DNA of 23,178 nt from NCBI RefSeq assembly GCF_000497445.1, contig NZ_CM002286.1, forward strand, positions 80,593 to 103,770. The letters are read 5' to 3'. Position numbers and translations under genes: made by a program. The notes under the pieces were generated by a model. The model saw only the letters and a list, made by a program, of their open reading frames with translations. It searched no databases and had not been told where the DNA came from. This stretch comes from Streptomyces roseochromogenus subsp. oscitans DS 12.976. GTDB taxonomy: Bacteria > Actinomycetota > Actinomycetes > Streptomycetales > Streptomycetaceae. This document shows, one piece after another, positions 14,405-21,929 of the stretch; the first letter of the stretch is position 1; each line of letters begins with the position of its first letter.

Positions 14405-14950
14405 TTACCGGGCCGTGAGTGTCTTCCATCGGCTGGCCAGCAGTCCGAAGAGAAGGGTGTCGGTCCATTCGCCTGTGTTGATGTTCCGGGTGAATTCGGG
14501 GCGCTGGCCTTCGAGGAGGAAGCCTGCGCGTTCCATGAGGCGGGCCGAGGGGGTGTTGCGGGCGTCGCATTCGGCGGAGACGCGGTGGAGCCCCTTGGCG
14601 AACAGGTGCTCCAGGATGGCCTGCAGAACCTCGAGGGCGTATCCGCTGCCGTGGAGGGCCGGCCTGAGGGTGCCGCCCAGCTCGGCCTGCATGCGGTTGT
14701 CGTGAAGGAGCACGCCGAGGTCACCTGCGAGACTGTGGTCGGCCTTGAGCTCGATGGCGTACTGGAACCATCCGGGCTGCTCGGGGTCCTGCTCGCTGTA
14801 CTTGCGAACCTGTTCCGTAGCGGCCTCGGGGGTGAGCGGGGAGGGCCAGGCCTGGTACCGGGCGATGTCCGGGTTATTGCGATAGGCCGCGAGCGAAGCC
14901 GCGTCGGCGAGCTGGAATCGGCGCAGGATCAGGCGCTCAGTTTCGATCAT
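14405..14950 (-). CDS. GNAT-family N-acetyltransferase (RimJ/RimL-like)
   Basis: A 181-residue acetyltransferase of the RimJ/RimL-like GNAT group, which transfers acetyl from acetyl-CoA to an amine on a protein or small molecule. The opening MIETERLILRRFQLADAASL is typical. The acetyl-CoA loop lies in TLRPALHGSGYALEVLQAIL (residues 94-113), and the motif B helix in ECDARNTPSARLMERAGF (127-144). The substrate cannot be told; ribosomal-protein, antibiotic and amino-acid acetylation are all known in this group. ATG 14950 begins the conserved part. It is divergent from membrane protein A1, with about 190 bp between, so it might share regulation with the right-hand gene sets. Confidence 0.85.
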   Translation of the reverse strand: MIETERLILRRFQLADAASLAAYRNNPDIARYQAWPSPLTPEAATEQVRKYSEQDPEQPGWFQYAIELKADHSLAGDLGVLLHDNRMQAELGGTLRPALHGSGYALEVLQAILEHLFAKGLHRVSAECDARNTPSARLMERAGFLLEGQRPEFTRNINTGEWTDTLLFGLLASRWKTLTAR

Positions 14951-15020
14951 CAGTGCAGCTTGGCACGGCACGATGACGCGCCTACGGGAGTTCCCCAAAC
15001 TCGAATGATCCTGCAGTCTG

Positions 15021-15030
15021 CGGACGTCCG
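15021..15030. promoter_or_regulatory. Perfect palindrome CGGACGTCCG between divergent genes
   Basis: A 10-bp perfect palindrome midway between the acetyltransferase and membrane protein A1 starts. The operator role is a guess from position; such a short GC-rich palindrome can arise by chance. Confidence 0.25.
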
Positions 15031-15141
15031 GACCGACCGGCGAACCAGGAGGTTGGCTGCGGTGCATCTTGCCCGTGTCGGCAGCACTCGGGAATCATGA
15101 TCTAGCCGCGAACTCAAAGGCACTCAAGGGGGATTGAGGGA

Positions 15142-16050
15142 ATGCCGACACCACCGCGCCGGGATCTGGGCACTCGGGTCGCCGAAATGCTCTCGTCGCA
15201 GGCCCTCAACGCCCTGATCGGCATCATCGGCCTCGCCACGCCCGCCGTCGCGTGGGCGATGCAGCAGAAGAACCTGACGAACATCCTGCTGATCGTCGAG
15301 ACGATCCTGCTGCTCCTCATGATCGCGAACTACATGTGGTTGCGCCGCATCTACATCCAGCTGCGGCGCGCTAACGACCGGGACATGGCCGATGCGAAGT
15401 ACTTCGCGCTGATCCGGGCGCAGCTCGAGCAGGAGCTGATCGCCGACTTCGGTGAGATCGCCGACGGACATCTTCAGGTCTACGCGTCCGAGGTGCCGAG
15501 GCTGTCGGTCATGCTGTTCCGCATCTTGATCGAGTCCGGCTCCGAGCCCAAGCGGGTCCTGGCCGCTGATCTGACCACGAATCCAAGCCTGCTCACCGCG
15601 CGCCGCGAGTACCTGGCTGTGAACCGGCATCTGGTCGAGGCGGGCGGCAGCATCCAGCGCCTGTTCATCTGCTGGGCCGATGACCTGGCCAAGGAGAGTT
15701 TCGCCCGCTCGCTGCTGGAGCTCATCGACCACCACCGGTCGCTGGGCGTTCAGTGCGCCCTGGCTGTGCGTGACCGGCTGCGGGCCGACCAGGCCATCGA
15801 CTTCGTCGTCATCTCCAATGCCGCTGTCCTGGTGGAGGAGGAGCAGGGGGATGCCGAATACATCCGCGGCCGCTCGTCGGTGTACTTCAAGTCGGTGGAG
15901 CGGTGGGCGGGCCGGTTTGAGTCGACCTGGGGTCACGGCTCGACCTCCGCACCGTTCGCGCTGAGCGCCTTCGAGTCCCGCGTTCGGCCGATGCTGGCGG
16001 GCGCGGGCTGGGACGAGGACGCTGTCCGGGCCACGATCGCCCAGCTGTGA
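15142..16050 (+). CDS. 2-TM membrane protein with conserved cytoplasmic domain (paralogue A1)
   Basis: A 302-residue protein with two hydrophobic helices at the N-terminus (about 22-40 and 46-66) followed by a basic stop (WLRRIYIQLRR) and a large soluble domain, presumably cytoplasmic. The most constant parts shared with the paralogue at 20035-20946 are ADGHLQVYASEVPRLSVML (108-125), an ADLTTNPSLLTARREYL block, GGSIQRLFI, LAVRDRLRADQAID (207-220) and VEEEQGDAEY (231-240). I do not recognise a named family. The pattern REYLxxNR-x-G-G-x-I-x-R-L-F-I recalls sensor or PLD-like domains lacking catalytic HKD motifs, a weak resemblance only. The ATG has an AGGGA site 3-4 bases and a GGGGGA site about 9-10 bases upstream. 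First gene of a plus-strand series that includes an epimerase and a desaturase-like enzyme. Confidence 0.75.
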   Translation: MPTPPRRDLGTRVAEMLSSQALNALIGIIGLATPAVAWAMQQKNLTNILLIVETILLLLMIANYMWLRRIYIQLRRANDRDMADAKYFALIRAQLEQELIADFGEIADGHLQVYASEVPRLSVMLFRILIESGSEPKRVLAADLTTNPSLLTARREYLAVNRHLVEAGGSIQRLFICWADDLAKESFARSLLELIDHHRSLGVQCALAVRDRLRADQAIDFVVISNAAVLVEEEQGDAEYIRGRSSVYFKSVERWAGRFESTWGHGSTSAPFALSAFESRVRPMLAGAGWDEDAVRATIAQL

Positions 16051-16132
16051 GATCCCGACTCTGAACCTCTGGCTGTCAGTGCAGATCGATACAGTGCGGC
16101 CATATCCGCGGCCCATGCCCAGGGGAAGACTT

Positions 16133-16444
16133 ATGGACCTGTCCTTCAACGGCCCGTACTACGCCGCCGCCGTGCTCTCCCTGACGACTGCGGCAGCGCT
16201 ACTGATCTCGGCCGTCTCCGGGCATCGCCACGGCAACCCCGCCGGCGGCGTGCCGATGCTGCTCCTAGGCCTGTTCGTGGCCGAAGGCCCTGCGCTCTAC
16301 GGGGCGCTCGTGGACGGCGATCCCGACGCGGACCTGACCGGTTCCATGCTGGGCGGCCTGGCCGGTGTCGGCATTGGGACTGTGGTTGGCCTCGCCATCG
16401 TCGTGTCGCTGACCACCCGCTGGTCCCGCCGCAGCGAGAGGTGA
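16133..16444 (+). CDS. Small multi-pass membrane protein
   Basis: A 103-residue protein with three hydrophobic segments: about 9-28 (YYAAAVLSLTTAAALLISAV), 40-60 (VPMLLLGLFVAEGPALYGAL) and 72-95 (MLGGLAGVGIGTVVGLAIVV), and a basic C-terminal end (RWSRRSER), which predicts the C-terminus inside. No family recognised. ATG 16133 is supported by AGGGGA 7 bases upstream; earlier in-frame starts (ATG 16115, GTG 16079) lack such a site. It follows paralogue A1 by 82 bp on the same strand, and no similar gene is seen in the right-hand set. Confidence 0.6.
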   Translation: MDLSFNGPYYAAAVLSLTTAAALLISAVSGHRHGNPAGGVPMLLLGLFVAEGPALYGALVDGDPDADLTGSMLGGLAGVGIGTVVGLAIVVSLTTRWSRRSER

Positions 16445-16588
16445 GCGGTGACGGTTCAAGACGGGTTCTGAGCGCCAGCCCGCCCGCGCCTGGCCTGTGA
16501 CGCGGGCGGGCTGTGACCGGCGCCTAGACTGGCCTGGTCAGGGCTGGTCCCTATGGGGAGGGCCGGTAGCGAACGACGGACGGACACG

Positions 16589-17581
16589 ATGGCGCTCTCG
16601 ATCACCAAGACTCATGGCTCCCAGAACGACATCCTCGTCATCGACGGCGCCCCTACCGACCACTTCGCCCAGCCTGACATCGCCCGCGCCGTCGGGCTGA
16701 TGTGCGACCGCCGGCGCGGGTTCGGTAGCGACGGCGTGTACTTCGTTGCCGACCACGGCGACGGAACGGCGCAGGCCTGGTTCTACAACCCCGACGGCTC
16801 CGCAGCGCTGCTGTGCGGCAACGGCATGCGCGGCGCCGGCCGCCTCCTGCTCGACCGCCACCAGGCCGAGAGCGTGGTGCTCCACACCGGCCCGTACGCC
16901 TTCACCGTCCGCGCCGCCGACACCACCTCGCACGGCGTGCGCCAGGTCGCCGTCGACCTGCCCGCCGTGGACTTCACCCCCGCCGAGCCGATCGTGGCCC
17001 AGGCCGAGGGTTCCTTCGTGGACCAGTTGCTGCCGGCCTTCCACCCCTCCCGCCGCGTCACAGCGCTCGCGGTGCCCAACTCGCACCTGGTCTCCGTTGT
17101 CGACACCTACGACGAGGCCGATCTGGTGGCCACCGGCACGCGGGTGGCCACCACGCCGGACGTCTTCCCGATCGGCGCGAACGTCTCCTTCGTCCTGCCG
17201 CTCGCGCCCGCAGAGGTGTTCATCCGCACCTTCGAGCGGGGCGCGGGCCTGACCCTGTCGTGCGGCTCGGGCGTGGCCGCCTCCCGCGCGGTGCTCTCCC
17301 GCCTGGGCCAGGTGGCCCCGGAACAGCCGGTGGTGATCCGCAACCCGGGCGGGATCGCCCGCAGCTGGCTGCAGCCGGAGGGGGACGTCTGGCGGCCGGT
17401 CCTGGAGGGCAACGCCACGAAGGTCTACTCCGCGCAGGTCGATCCCCAGGTGCTGCTCGGCGACGGCCCGGTTGAGTACGTCGGTGAGGCCTATCTCGAC
17501 GAAGTTAATGCATTCGCCGCTCTGAACAGTGAGAATCGCAAGGTACTGCAGGAAGCCGGGATCAGCCTGACCGACGTCTAG
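16589..17581 (+). CDS. DapF-fold epimerase/isomerase (paralogue 1)
   Basis: A 330-residue member of the diaminopimelate-epimerase family, cofactor-independent enzymes that invert a stereocentre using two cysteines. Both are present: C76 in NPDGSAALLCGNGMR and C225 in ERGAGLTLSCGSGVA. The substrate-contact Asn/Arg positions known from DapF also seem retained: N13 (THGSQND), N68, N164, N198 (GANVSF) and R217. The usual GNPH is replaced by PNSH and NVEF by NVSF, and the C-terminus is longer than in housekeeping DapF (about 275-290 aa). It is probably not the cell-wall DapF, which would be encoded in the chromosome core; a secondary metabolite or amino-acid substrate is more likely. It sits in a plus-strand series between membrane proteins and a desaturase-like enzyme. 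Confidence 0.85.
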   Translation: MALSITKTHGSQNDILVIDGAPTDHFAQPDIARAVGLMCDRRRGFGSDGVYFVADHGDGTAQAWFYNPDGSAALLCGNGMRGAGRLLLDRHQAESVVLHTGPYAFTVRAADTTSHGVRQVAVDLPAVDFTPAEPIVAQAEGSFVDQLLPAFHPSRRVTALAVPNSHLVSVVDTYDEADLVATGTRVATTPDVFPIGANVSFVLPLAPAEVFIRTFERGAGLTLSCGSGVAASRAVLSRLGQVAPEQPVVIRNPGGIARSWLQPEGDVWRPVLEGNATKVYSAQVDPQVLLGDGPVEYVGEAYLDEVNAFAALNSENRKVLQEAGISLTDV

Positions 17582-17589
17582 TTCCAGCG

Positions 17590-17609
17590 GCCCGCCCCCG
17601 CAAGCGGGC
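17590..17609 (+). terminator. Small hairpin between epimerase 1 and the desaturase-like gene
   Basis: GCCCGC (17590-17595) pairs with GCGGGC (17604-17609) across an 8-base loop, 8 bp after the epimerase stop and followed by TTGTG. Weak; it could attenuate rather than terminate, since the next gene starts about 50 bp later on the same strand. Confidence 0.35.
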
Positions 17610-17656
17610 TTGTGCCGCGGCCGCGCCGGATCTGGCCGCCCCCGGCACAGGGACCC

Positions 17657-18760
17657 GTGAAAGGGACGGTCTTGGTCACGTACCTGGGGATCATCGTCGC
17701 CGGTATCGCGGTGCGGCAGTTGGACCGCTGGTGGTTCAGCCCGCGCCGCGGCCGCCATCAGTTAGCGTCACTGCGCGACGTCATGGCGTTGCAACGCGCC
17801 CGCGCGAACAACATCACTCCCGTACTGCTGCTGGCCGGCCACTGGCTCGAGCTGCTCGGCTGGTGCCTGATCGCAGCGCACGGCGGCCTCGCTGGGTGGA
17901 TGGCCGGTGCCCTCGCCGGTGCGGTGAAGTTTCGCCACCTGCAGGAGGTCAGTCACTTCGCCGTCCATGGCGTCCTGACCCAAAGCCCGCGCGCAGCCAC
18001 TCTGCTTGCCGAAGCCGCCGTCCACATCCCGCTCGGCTTTGTGCCGGTCCCGGTCCGCCGCCGGCGCCACGTGCGCGAGCATCACCCCAACGCCACCGTG
18101 ATCGGAGCCGACCCCAACCTGCGGGAGCTTCATGATGCGGGCCTGCATTCTGGGGTCACCTCGACCCGCTTCGCGCTGGCCCTGGTCTACCCGCTCACCC
18201 CGGCCGGCCTGGCCGCAACACTGCGGGGTATCGCCGACAACCTGCGCACCAGCACTGCGCGCTGGTGGCGCCCGGCCGGCTTCGCAGCCGCGCCTGTCGC
18301 CATCACGGCAGCCTTCGGCTGGCAGGCGACGCTGTGCGTGTTCGTCCTGCCCCGCCTGCTGCTGTATCCGCAGCTGGCCTGGATGTCCCTGCTCGTCGAG
18401 CACCGCTGGTGGGACGCTGACCCCATCGAGGGGCCGCCTGCCGTGGTCGAAGCCGCACGGTGTCTGCGTCTGTACCCGAACAACCCGGTGCTCGCCCTGC
18501 TCGCCCGGGGAACCTGGTTGCCGTATGGCGACCTCTACCACTACGCCCACTCCGCCCACCCTGCGGTGCGCTGGAACTACCTGCCCGCCGTGGAGAGGGG
18601 CATCGTCGGCACTCCCGCCTACACCCCGGATGCCCTGTTCCTCGGCGGCGACAGCGCGGTCGCGCGTCGGCACTTCAGCGCGCTGACAGGGAAGGTCGTC
18701 TCTCGGCCGGGCCTGCAGATGGGGCCGCTGGGGCAGAAGGAGCGCCAGCCGGTGGCCTGA
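17657..18760 (+). CDS. Fatty-acid-desaturase-superfamily membrane di-iron enzyme
   Basis: A 367-residue (from GTG 17657) integral membrane protein with several hydrophobic segments and three His clusters of the desaturase/hydroxylase superfamily: HLQEVSHFAVH (94-104), HVREHH (138-143) and YHYAHSAHP-x4-W (294-306). These ligate a di-iron centre that oxidises C-H bonds, for example in acyl chains, using O2. The spacing fits the superfamily, but the protein is not close to any enzyme I can name, so desaturation versus hydroxylation and the substrate are open. Start choice is uncertain: GTG 17612, GTG 17657 and TTG 17672 (with AAAGGGA upstream) are all possible. It is the last gene of the plus-strand series beginning at 15142 and ends before a strong shared terminator. 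Confidence 0.75.
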   Translation: MKGTVLVTYLGIIVAGIAVRQLDRWWFSPRRGRHQLASLRDVMALQRARANNITPVLLLAGHWLELLGWCLIAAHGGLAGWMAGALAGAVKFRHLQEVSHFAVHGVLTQSPRAATLLAEAAVHIPLGFVPVPVRRRRHVREHHPNATVIGADPNLRELHDAGLHSGVTSTRFALALVYPLTPAGLAATLRGIADNLRTSTARWWRPAGFAAAPVAITAAFGWQATLCVFVLPRLLLYPQLAWMSLLVEHRWWDADPIEGPPAVVEAARCLRLYPNNPVLALLARGTWLPYGDLYHYAHSAHPAVRWNYLPAVERGIVGTPAYTPDALFLGGDSAVARRHFSALTGKVVSRPGLQMGPLGQKERQPVA

Positions 18761-18800
18761 GCATCTCCCCGGCGTCGCAGGCCTGTGCCGTCTGCCATGA

Positions 18801-18833
18801 CATGCCCTTCACAGCCAGGCTGTGGAGGGCATG
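18801..18833. terminator. Bidirectional terminator between the desaturase-like gene and GntR regulator 1
   Basis: CATGCCCTTCACAG (18801-18814) pairs with CTGTGGAGGGCATG (18820-18833), 14 bp with one T/G position and a CCAGG loop. It lies between convergent genes and just beyond the regulator's stop codon. Confidence 0.85.
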
Positions 18834-18837
18834 CTTC

Positions 18838-19602
18838 CTATCGAGGCTTCTGAACGCCGATCTCGTAGGCGACTTCCCACCGCATGTCAGGCACCACGAT
18901 GTCGGCCGTCTCGACGGCGCGGCCGTCGGTGTCGTAGTAGGTGCGTTCGATGATGAGGACCAGGTCGCCGAGGCTGATGCCGAGGATGTTGGCTTGGGCC
19001 TGGGTCGCGCGGGCGGGGCGGGGAACTTCGGTTGCGGAGTCGACGGTGATCCCGATGGAGAGCATCCGCGCGACGACGCCTTTCCCAGCCATGGGTCCCA
19101 TTTCGGGCAGCACGATCGGGGTCTCGCCGGTGATCGCCATCGGCTCCCAGCTGACCGTGACCTGCACCGGCTGTCCGTCGGCCAGGTACTCGTAATGGGT
19201 CCGCACACACAGACTGCCCGGAGCGATGCCCAATCGGTGGGCAATGTGGTCCGGTGCGGGTGTACGGGCCTGCGAATGGGACTCCCATGTACCCACTGAG
19301 CCGCACACGGCCGTGTCCGCCCCGGATGAGGGACCACCGGGCTGTTCGTGTTGGCGGATGCGGACCATCCGGCGGCGCTCGCGCGGTATGCGTACGTAGG
19401 TGCCGGAGCCTGCACGGCCCTCCAGCACGCCTTCGGTGATCAACCGCTCCTGGGCCTTTTGCAGCACGTTGGTGCCAACGCCGTAGGCGGTGGCCAGCTT
19501 GGCACGGCTGGGCAGCTTCTCGCCGACCTCCCATTCTCCGGCGGCAACGCGGCGGCGCAGGTCATCGGCGACACGCAGGTACGGGGGCGGCTCAAGGCCC
19601 AT
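18838..19602 (-). CDS. GntR/HutC-family regulator with UTRA domain (regulator 1)
   Basis: A 254-residue transcriptional regulator. Residues 7-72 form the GntR winged helix (YLRVADDLRRRVAAGEWEVG, EKLPSRAKLATAYGVGTNVL, LITEGVLEGRAGSGTYVRIP). Residues about 110-245 form the ligand-binding UTRA domain typical of the HutC subfamily (VRTHYEYLADGQPVQVTVSW, ETPIVLPEMGPMAGKGVVAR, GDLVLIIERTYYDTDGRAVE and TADIVVPDMRWEVAYEI). Such proteins usually repress nearby genes and are released by a small molecule. ATG 19602 has GGAG about 6-7 bases upstream. It converges on the epimerase/desaturase series, so if it controls that series it must act at a distance; it may also control itself through the palindrome at 19675. 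Related to regulator 2 (21043-21813). Confidence 0.9.
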   Translation of the reverse strand: MGLEPPPYLRVADDLRRRVAAGEWEVGEKLPSRAKLATAYGVGTNVLQKAQERLITEGVLEGRAGSGTYVRIPRERRRMVRIRQHEQPGGPSSGADTAVCGSVGTWESHSQARTPAPDHIAHRLGIAPGSLCVRTHYEYLADGQPVQVTVSWEPMAITGETPIVLPEMGPMAGKGVVARMLSIGITVDSATEVPRPARATQAQANILGISLGDLVLIIERTYYDTDGRAVETADIVVPDMRWEVAYEIGVQKPR

Positions 19603-19674
19603 GCGGACTCCGTACGGCTCTGCCACGGCGGAACAGGGTGACCCAATTGACAAGCTCATGCGCCAGAAGGCGGC

Positions 19675-19684
19675 TACTGCAGTA
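19675..19684 (-). promoter_or_regulatory. TACTGCAGTA palindrome upstream of regulator 1
   Basis: A perfect 10-bp palindrome about 73 bp upstream of the regulator's ATG, in relatively AT-rich sequence. GntR-family operators are commonly short palindromes in the promoter of their own gene. Candidate autoregulatory site. Confidence 0.35.
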
Positions 19685-19741
19685 CCACTTTACGTGACTG
19701 ACCTGGTGGAAGATCTGTGAGCTGGGGTTAAGGAGCATCGG

Positions 19742-20005
19742 ATGAGGGGGGCCGTCCCGACGTACATCTGCGGCACCGTTCCTCCGATGCTGCTCACCGC
19801 CCTGCTGCCGGCGGGCCGTACCTCCGGTTCGCGATCCGCCTCGGACACGGGCACAAGTGCCCGGCCGCGGCGACTAGATCGCCGGGCAGTGCGGCCCTGG
19901 CGGCCGGTGGGCCTGCGTCGGAGATCACGGTGGGTGCGGGGTCGCAGCGAATCCCACCGGTCATCGCGGCAAAGCGTCAAGGCCCGGCACAGGGCCGGAC
20001 CTTGA
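19742..20005 (+). CDS. Possible 87-aa small protein, uncertain
   Basis: ATG 19742 has an excellent AAGGAG site 6 bases upstream, and the first 25 residues (MRGAVPTYICGTVPPMLLTA and on) look plausible, with a short hydrophobic stretch. The remainder is Arg/Ser-rich with low complexity, and the frame ends inside the hairpin at 19976-20006. Another frame in the second half shows a better third-position bias, so the gene may be broken or spurious. No similarity recognised. It occupies most of the roughly 430-bp gap between regulator 1 and paralogue A2; nothing else is seen there besides the palindrome and the terminator. Confidence 0.3.
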   Translation: MRGAVPTYICGTVPPMLLTALLPAGRTSGSRSASDTGTSARPRRLDRRAVRPWRPVGLRRRSRWVRGRSESHRSSRQSVKARHRAGP

Positions 20006-20006
20006 C
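19976..20006 (-). terminator. Hairpin terminator downstream of paralogue A2
   Basis: GTCAAGG-C-CCGG pairs with CCGG-A-CCTTGAC (one mismatch, 7-base loop), 28 bp beyond the stop of the minus-strand membrane gene. Typical Streptomyces GC-rich terminator. Confidence 0.7.
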
Positions 20007-20034
20007 ATAGACAGGAAGGGCGGGAGGTCCGCTG

Positions 20035-20946
20035 CTACAGGGAGTTGACGGTCTGCCGGATGCCGGCTTCATCCCAGGCGGCGTCGAGCAACGGGCGGGC
20101 GGCGTTCTCGTAGGTGCGCAGTGCCGCGGTGGCGGAGTCGGCGCCGTTGCCCCGGCCCCAGGCGGATTCGAATCGTTCGATCCAGCGGTCGACGCCCTTG
20201 AAATGGACGGTGCTGCGGCCCTTGGTGTAGTCGGCGTCGCCTTGTTCTTCTTCGACGAGGGCGGCGGCTGCGGAGATGATGACGACGTCCACGGCCTGGT
20301 CGGCGCGCAGCCGGTCACGTACGGCCAGTCCGCACGTGACGCCCAGGTCGCGGTGGTAGTTGATGAGGTTCAGCAGGCTGCGGGCGTAGTCCTCGCGGGT
20401 CAGGTCGCGTTCGTAGGCGATGAACAGCCTGCTGATGGTGCCGCCGGCCTGAAGCAGCTGGCGGTTTGCGGCGAGGTACTCGCGGCGGCGGGTCAGCAGG
20501 TCGGGGTCGGTGGTCAGGTCGCTGGCGAGGATCCGCTGGGGCTGCGACTGGGACTCCATCAGTGTCTGGAGCAGCATGACCGACAGGCGGGGCACTTCGG
20601 TGGCGTAGACCTGGAGGTGACCGTCAGCGACGGAGCCGTAGTCGGAGACCAGCTCGTTCTCCAGCTTCGCCCGGACCAGGTCGTAATAGTGCGCGTCATC
20701 CATGTCCCGCAGGTTATTGGCACGCCTCAGCTGAATGAAGCGCTTGCGCAGCCAGATGTGCGAGCCGACCAGTGCCATCACGATCAACGTCTCGACGATC
20801 AGGAGGGCATTCTTTGTGGTTCCGCCCGCGGTGAGCCACGCGGTGATCGGGGTGACGATTCCGATGACCCCGATCAGGTTCGTGAGCGCGGGTGACGCTA
20901 AGGCGTCGACGGCCCGCCCTGCGGAGTCGCTGCGCGGTGCGGCCAT
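20035..20946 (-). CDS. 2-TM membrane protein with conserved cytoplasmic domain (paralogue A2)
   Basis: A 303-residue paralogue of the protein at 15142-16050, about 60% identical by eye and alignable along its whole length: two N-terminal membrane helices (about 20-38 and 47-65), FIQLRRANN, ADGHLQVYATEVPRLSVML, ASDLTTDPDLLTRRREYL, GGTISRLFI, LAVRDRLRADQAVD, VEEEQGDADY and ERFESAWGRG. The soluble domain is more conserved than the membrane helices, which suggests a conserved intracellular activity or ligand. GGGAGGGGA precedes the ATG by about 9 bases. It follows regulator 2 by 96 bp on the same strand, probably one operon, so the regulator and membrane protein are likely made together. No enzyme motif is recognised. 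Confidence 0.75.
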   Translation of the reverse strand: MAAPRSDSAGRAVDALASPALTNLIGVIGIVTPITAWLTAGGTTKNALLIVETLIVMALVGSHIWLRKRFIQLRRANNLRDMDDAHYYDLVRAKLENELVSDYGSVADGHLQVYATEVPRLSVMLLQTLMESQSQPQRILASDLTTDPDLLTRRREYLAANRQLLQAGGTISRLFIAYERDLTREDYARSLLNLINYHRDLGVTCGLAVRDRLRADQAVDVVIISAAAALVEEEQGDADYTKGRSTVHFKGVDRWIERFESAWGRGNGADSATAALRTYENAARPLLDAAWDEAGIRQTVNSL

Positions 20947-21042
20947 GAGCCCGTCCCCTCCCTAACTTCAGCCCCTACGGGCCGTGCTGTGTGTTGATGA
21001 CCAAGCCGACCCCGGGCGGGCGCGGGCTCCCCCGGGCCAGTG

Positions 21043-21813
21043 TCAGGTGCGGGGCACCGTGTCGAGGGGGAGGTCGTACGTGATGTCCCACCGCTCCGCC
21101 GGCACCAGGATGTCCGCCGTCTCCACGGGCCGGCCGCCAGTGTCGTAGTGCGTGCGCTCGATCCGCACCGCCTGCGCGCCAGGGGTGGTGCCGAGCAGCT
21201 GTGCTGTCTCGCGGTCGAGCTGGACGGGGCGGGGCACCTCGGTGACGCGCGCGACGGTGATGCCGATCTGGGCCATCCGTTCGACCACTCCGCGGCCGGC
21301 CAGGGGACCGCCCTCGGGCAGGACGACCGGGGTGCCCTTGGTCAGGGCGTAGGGCTCCCAGCTGGTGGCCGTCAGCACGCACCGGACGTCAGCGAGCACC
21401 TCGTATTCGGTGTGAACGCATAGCCCGCCCTCCGCGATGCCCAGGCGGGCGGCGATCGGTGCCGGGGCCGCGACCTTGGCGGTGCTCTCCGCTTCCACGC
21501 TCGTTGGAAGGCCGGCCGGGGTGAGCCCGAGGCGGCCTGGCGCGGCGATGGGGGTCCAGGTGCGCGGCAGGATGTGGCGTTCGCGCGGGGCGCGGACGAA
21601 AGTGCCGCGGCCGCGGCCGCGGAAGCTCTCCAGCAGGCCCTCGGCGAGGAGGATCTCCAGGGCCTGGCGGACGGTGTTTTCTCCTACGCCGTATTCGGCG
21701 GCCAGCGCGGGCCGGTTGGGGAGTTTGTGGCCGGGCTGCCAAGTGCCGTCGGCGATGCGGTCTCGGATGGCCTGGGCGACGCGCAGGTACCCCGCCTCCT
21801 GACGGTCAGCCAT
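21043..21813 (-). CDS. GntR/HutC-family regulator with UTRA domain (regulator 2)
   Basis: A 256-residue regulator with a winged helix at 9-75 (YLRVAQAIRDRIADGTWQPG, LPNRPALAAEYGVGENTVRQ, LLAEGLLESFRGRGRGTFVR) and a UTRA domain at about 115-250 (CVHTEYEVLADVRCVLTATS, TPVVLPEGGPLAGRGVVERM, AVRIERTHYDTGGRPVETAD, ERWDITYDLPL). It shares many C-terminal elements with regulator 1, such as WEP-x-A, VETADI-x-VP-x-x-RW. ATG 21813 has AGGGAGA 4-5 bases upstream. It is divergent from the 93-aa gene and epimerase 2, with an AT-rich promoter region between them, and upstream of A2 on its own strand. This position is classical for a local repressor of both directions, with the ligand probably linked to the epimerase. 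Confidence 0.9.
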   Translation of the reverse strand: MADRQEAGYLRVAQAIRDRIADGTWQPGHKLPNRPALAAEYGVGENTVRQALEILLAEGLLESFRGRGRGTFVRAPRERHILPRTWTPIAAPGRLGLTPAGLPTSVEAESTAKVAAPAPIAARLGIAEGGLCVHTEYEVLADVRCVLTATSWEPYALTKGTPVVLPEGGPLAGRGVVERMAQIGITVARVTEVPRPVQLDRETAQLLGTTPGAQAVRIERTHYDTGGRPVETADILVPAERWDITYDLPLDTVPRT

Positions 21814-21857
21814 GCATCTCCCTGATCTCCCCTTGCTCACAGCCTGGTTGAAACGGA

Positions 21858-21899
21858 TTGACAATTTAGTCCACCAATAAAAAAATGGGGGACCAATAA
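21858..21899. promoter_or_regulatory. AT-rich divergent promoter/operator with ACCAATAA repeats
   Basis: A TTGACA (-35-like) at 21858-21863 is followed 17 bases later by AAAAAT, pointing toward the epimerase 2 operon. ACCAATAA occurs twice in direct orientation (21873-21880 and 21892-21899, 19 bp apart, about two helical turns), overlapping the promoter. The AT content is striking against the surroundings. Likely target of regulator 2; binding is inferred. Confidence 0.5.
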
Positions 21900-21929
21900 G
21901 AGCGCGCAGTAATCGCCACTAGATCGAAT

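Noticed and set aside
16538..17758. A 406-codon minus-strand open frame
   Set aside because: Antisense to the DapF-like gene, whose catalytic motifs fix the true strand.
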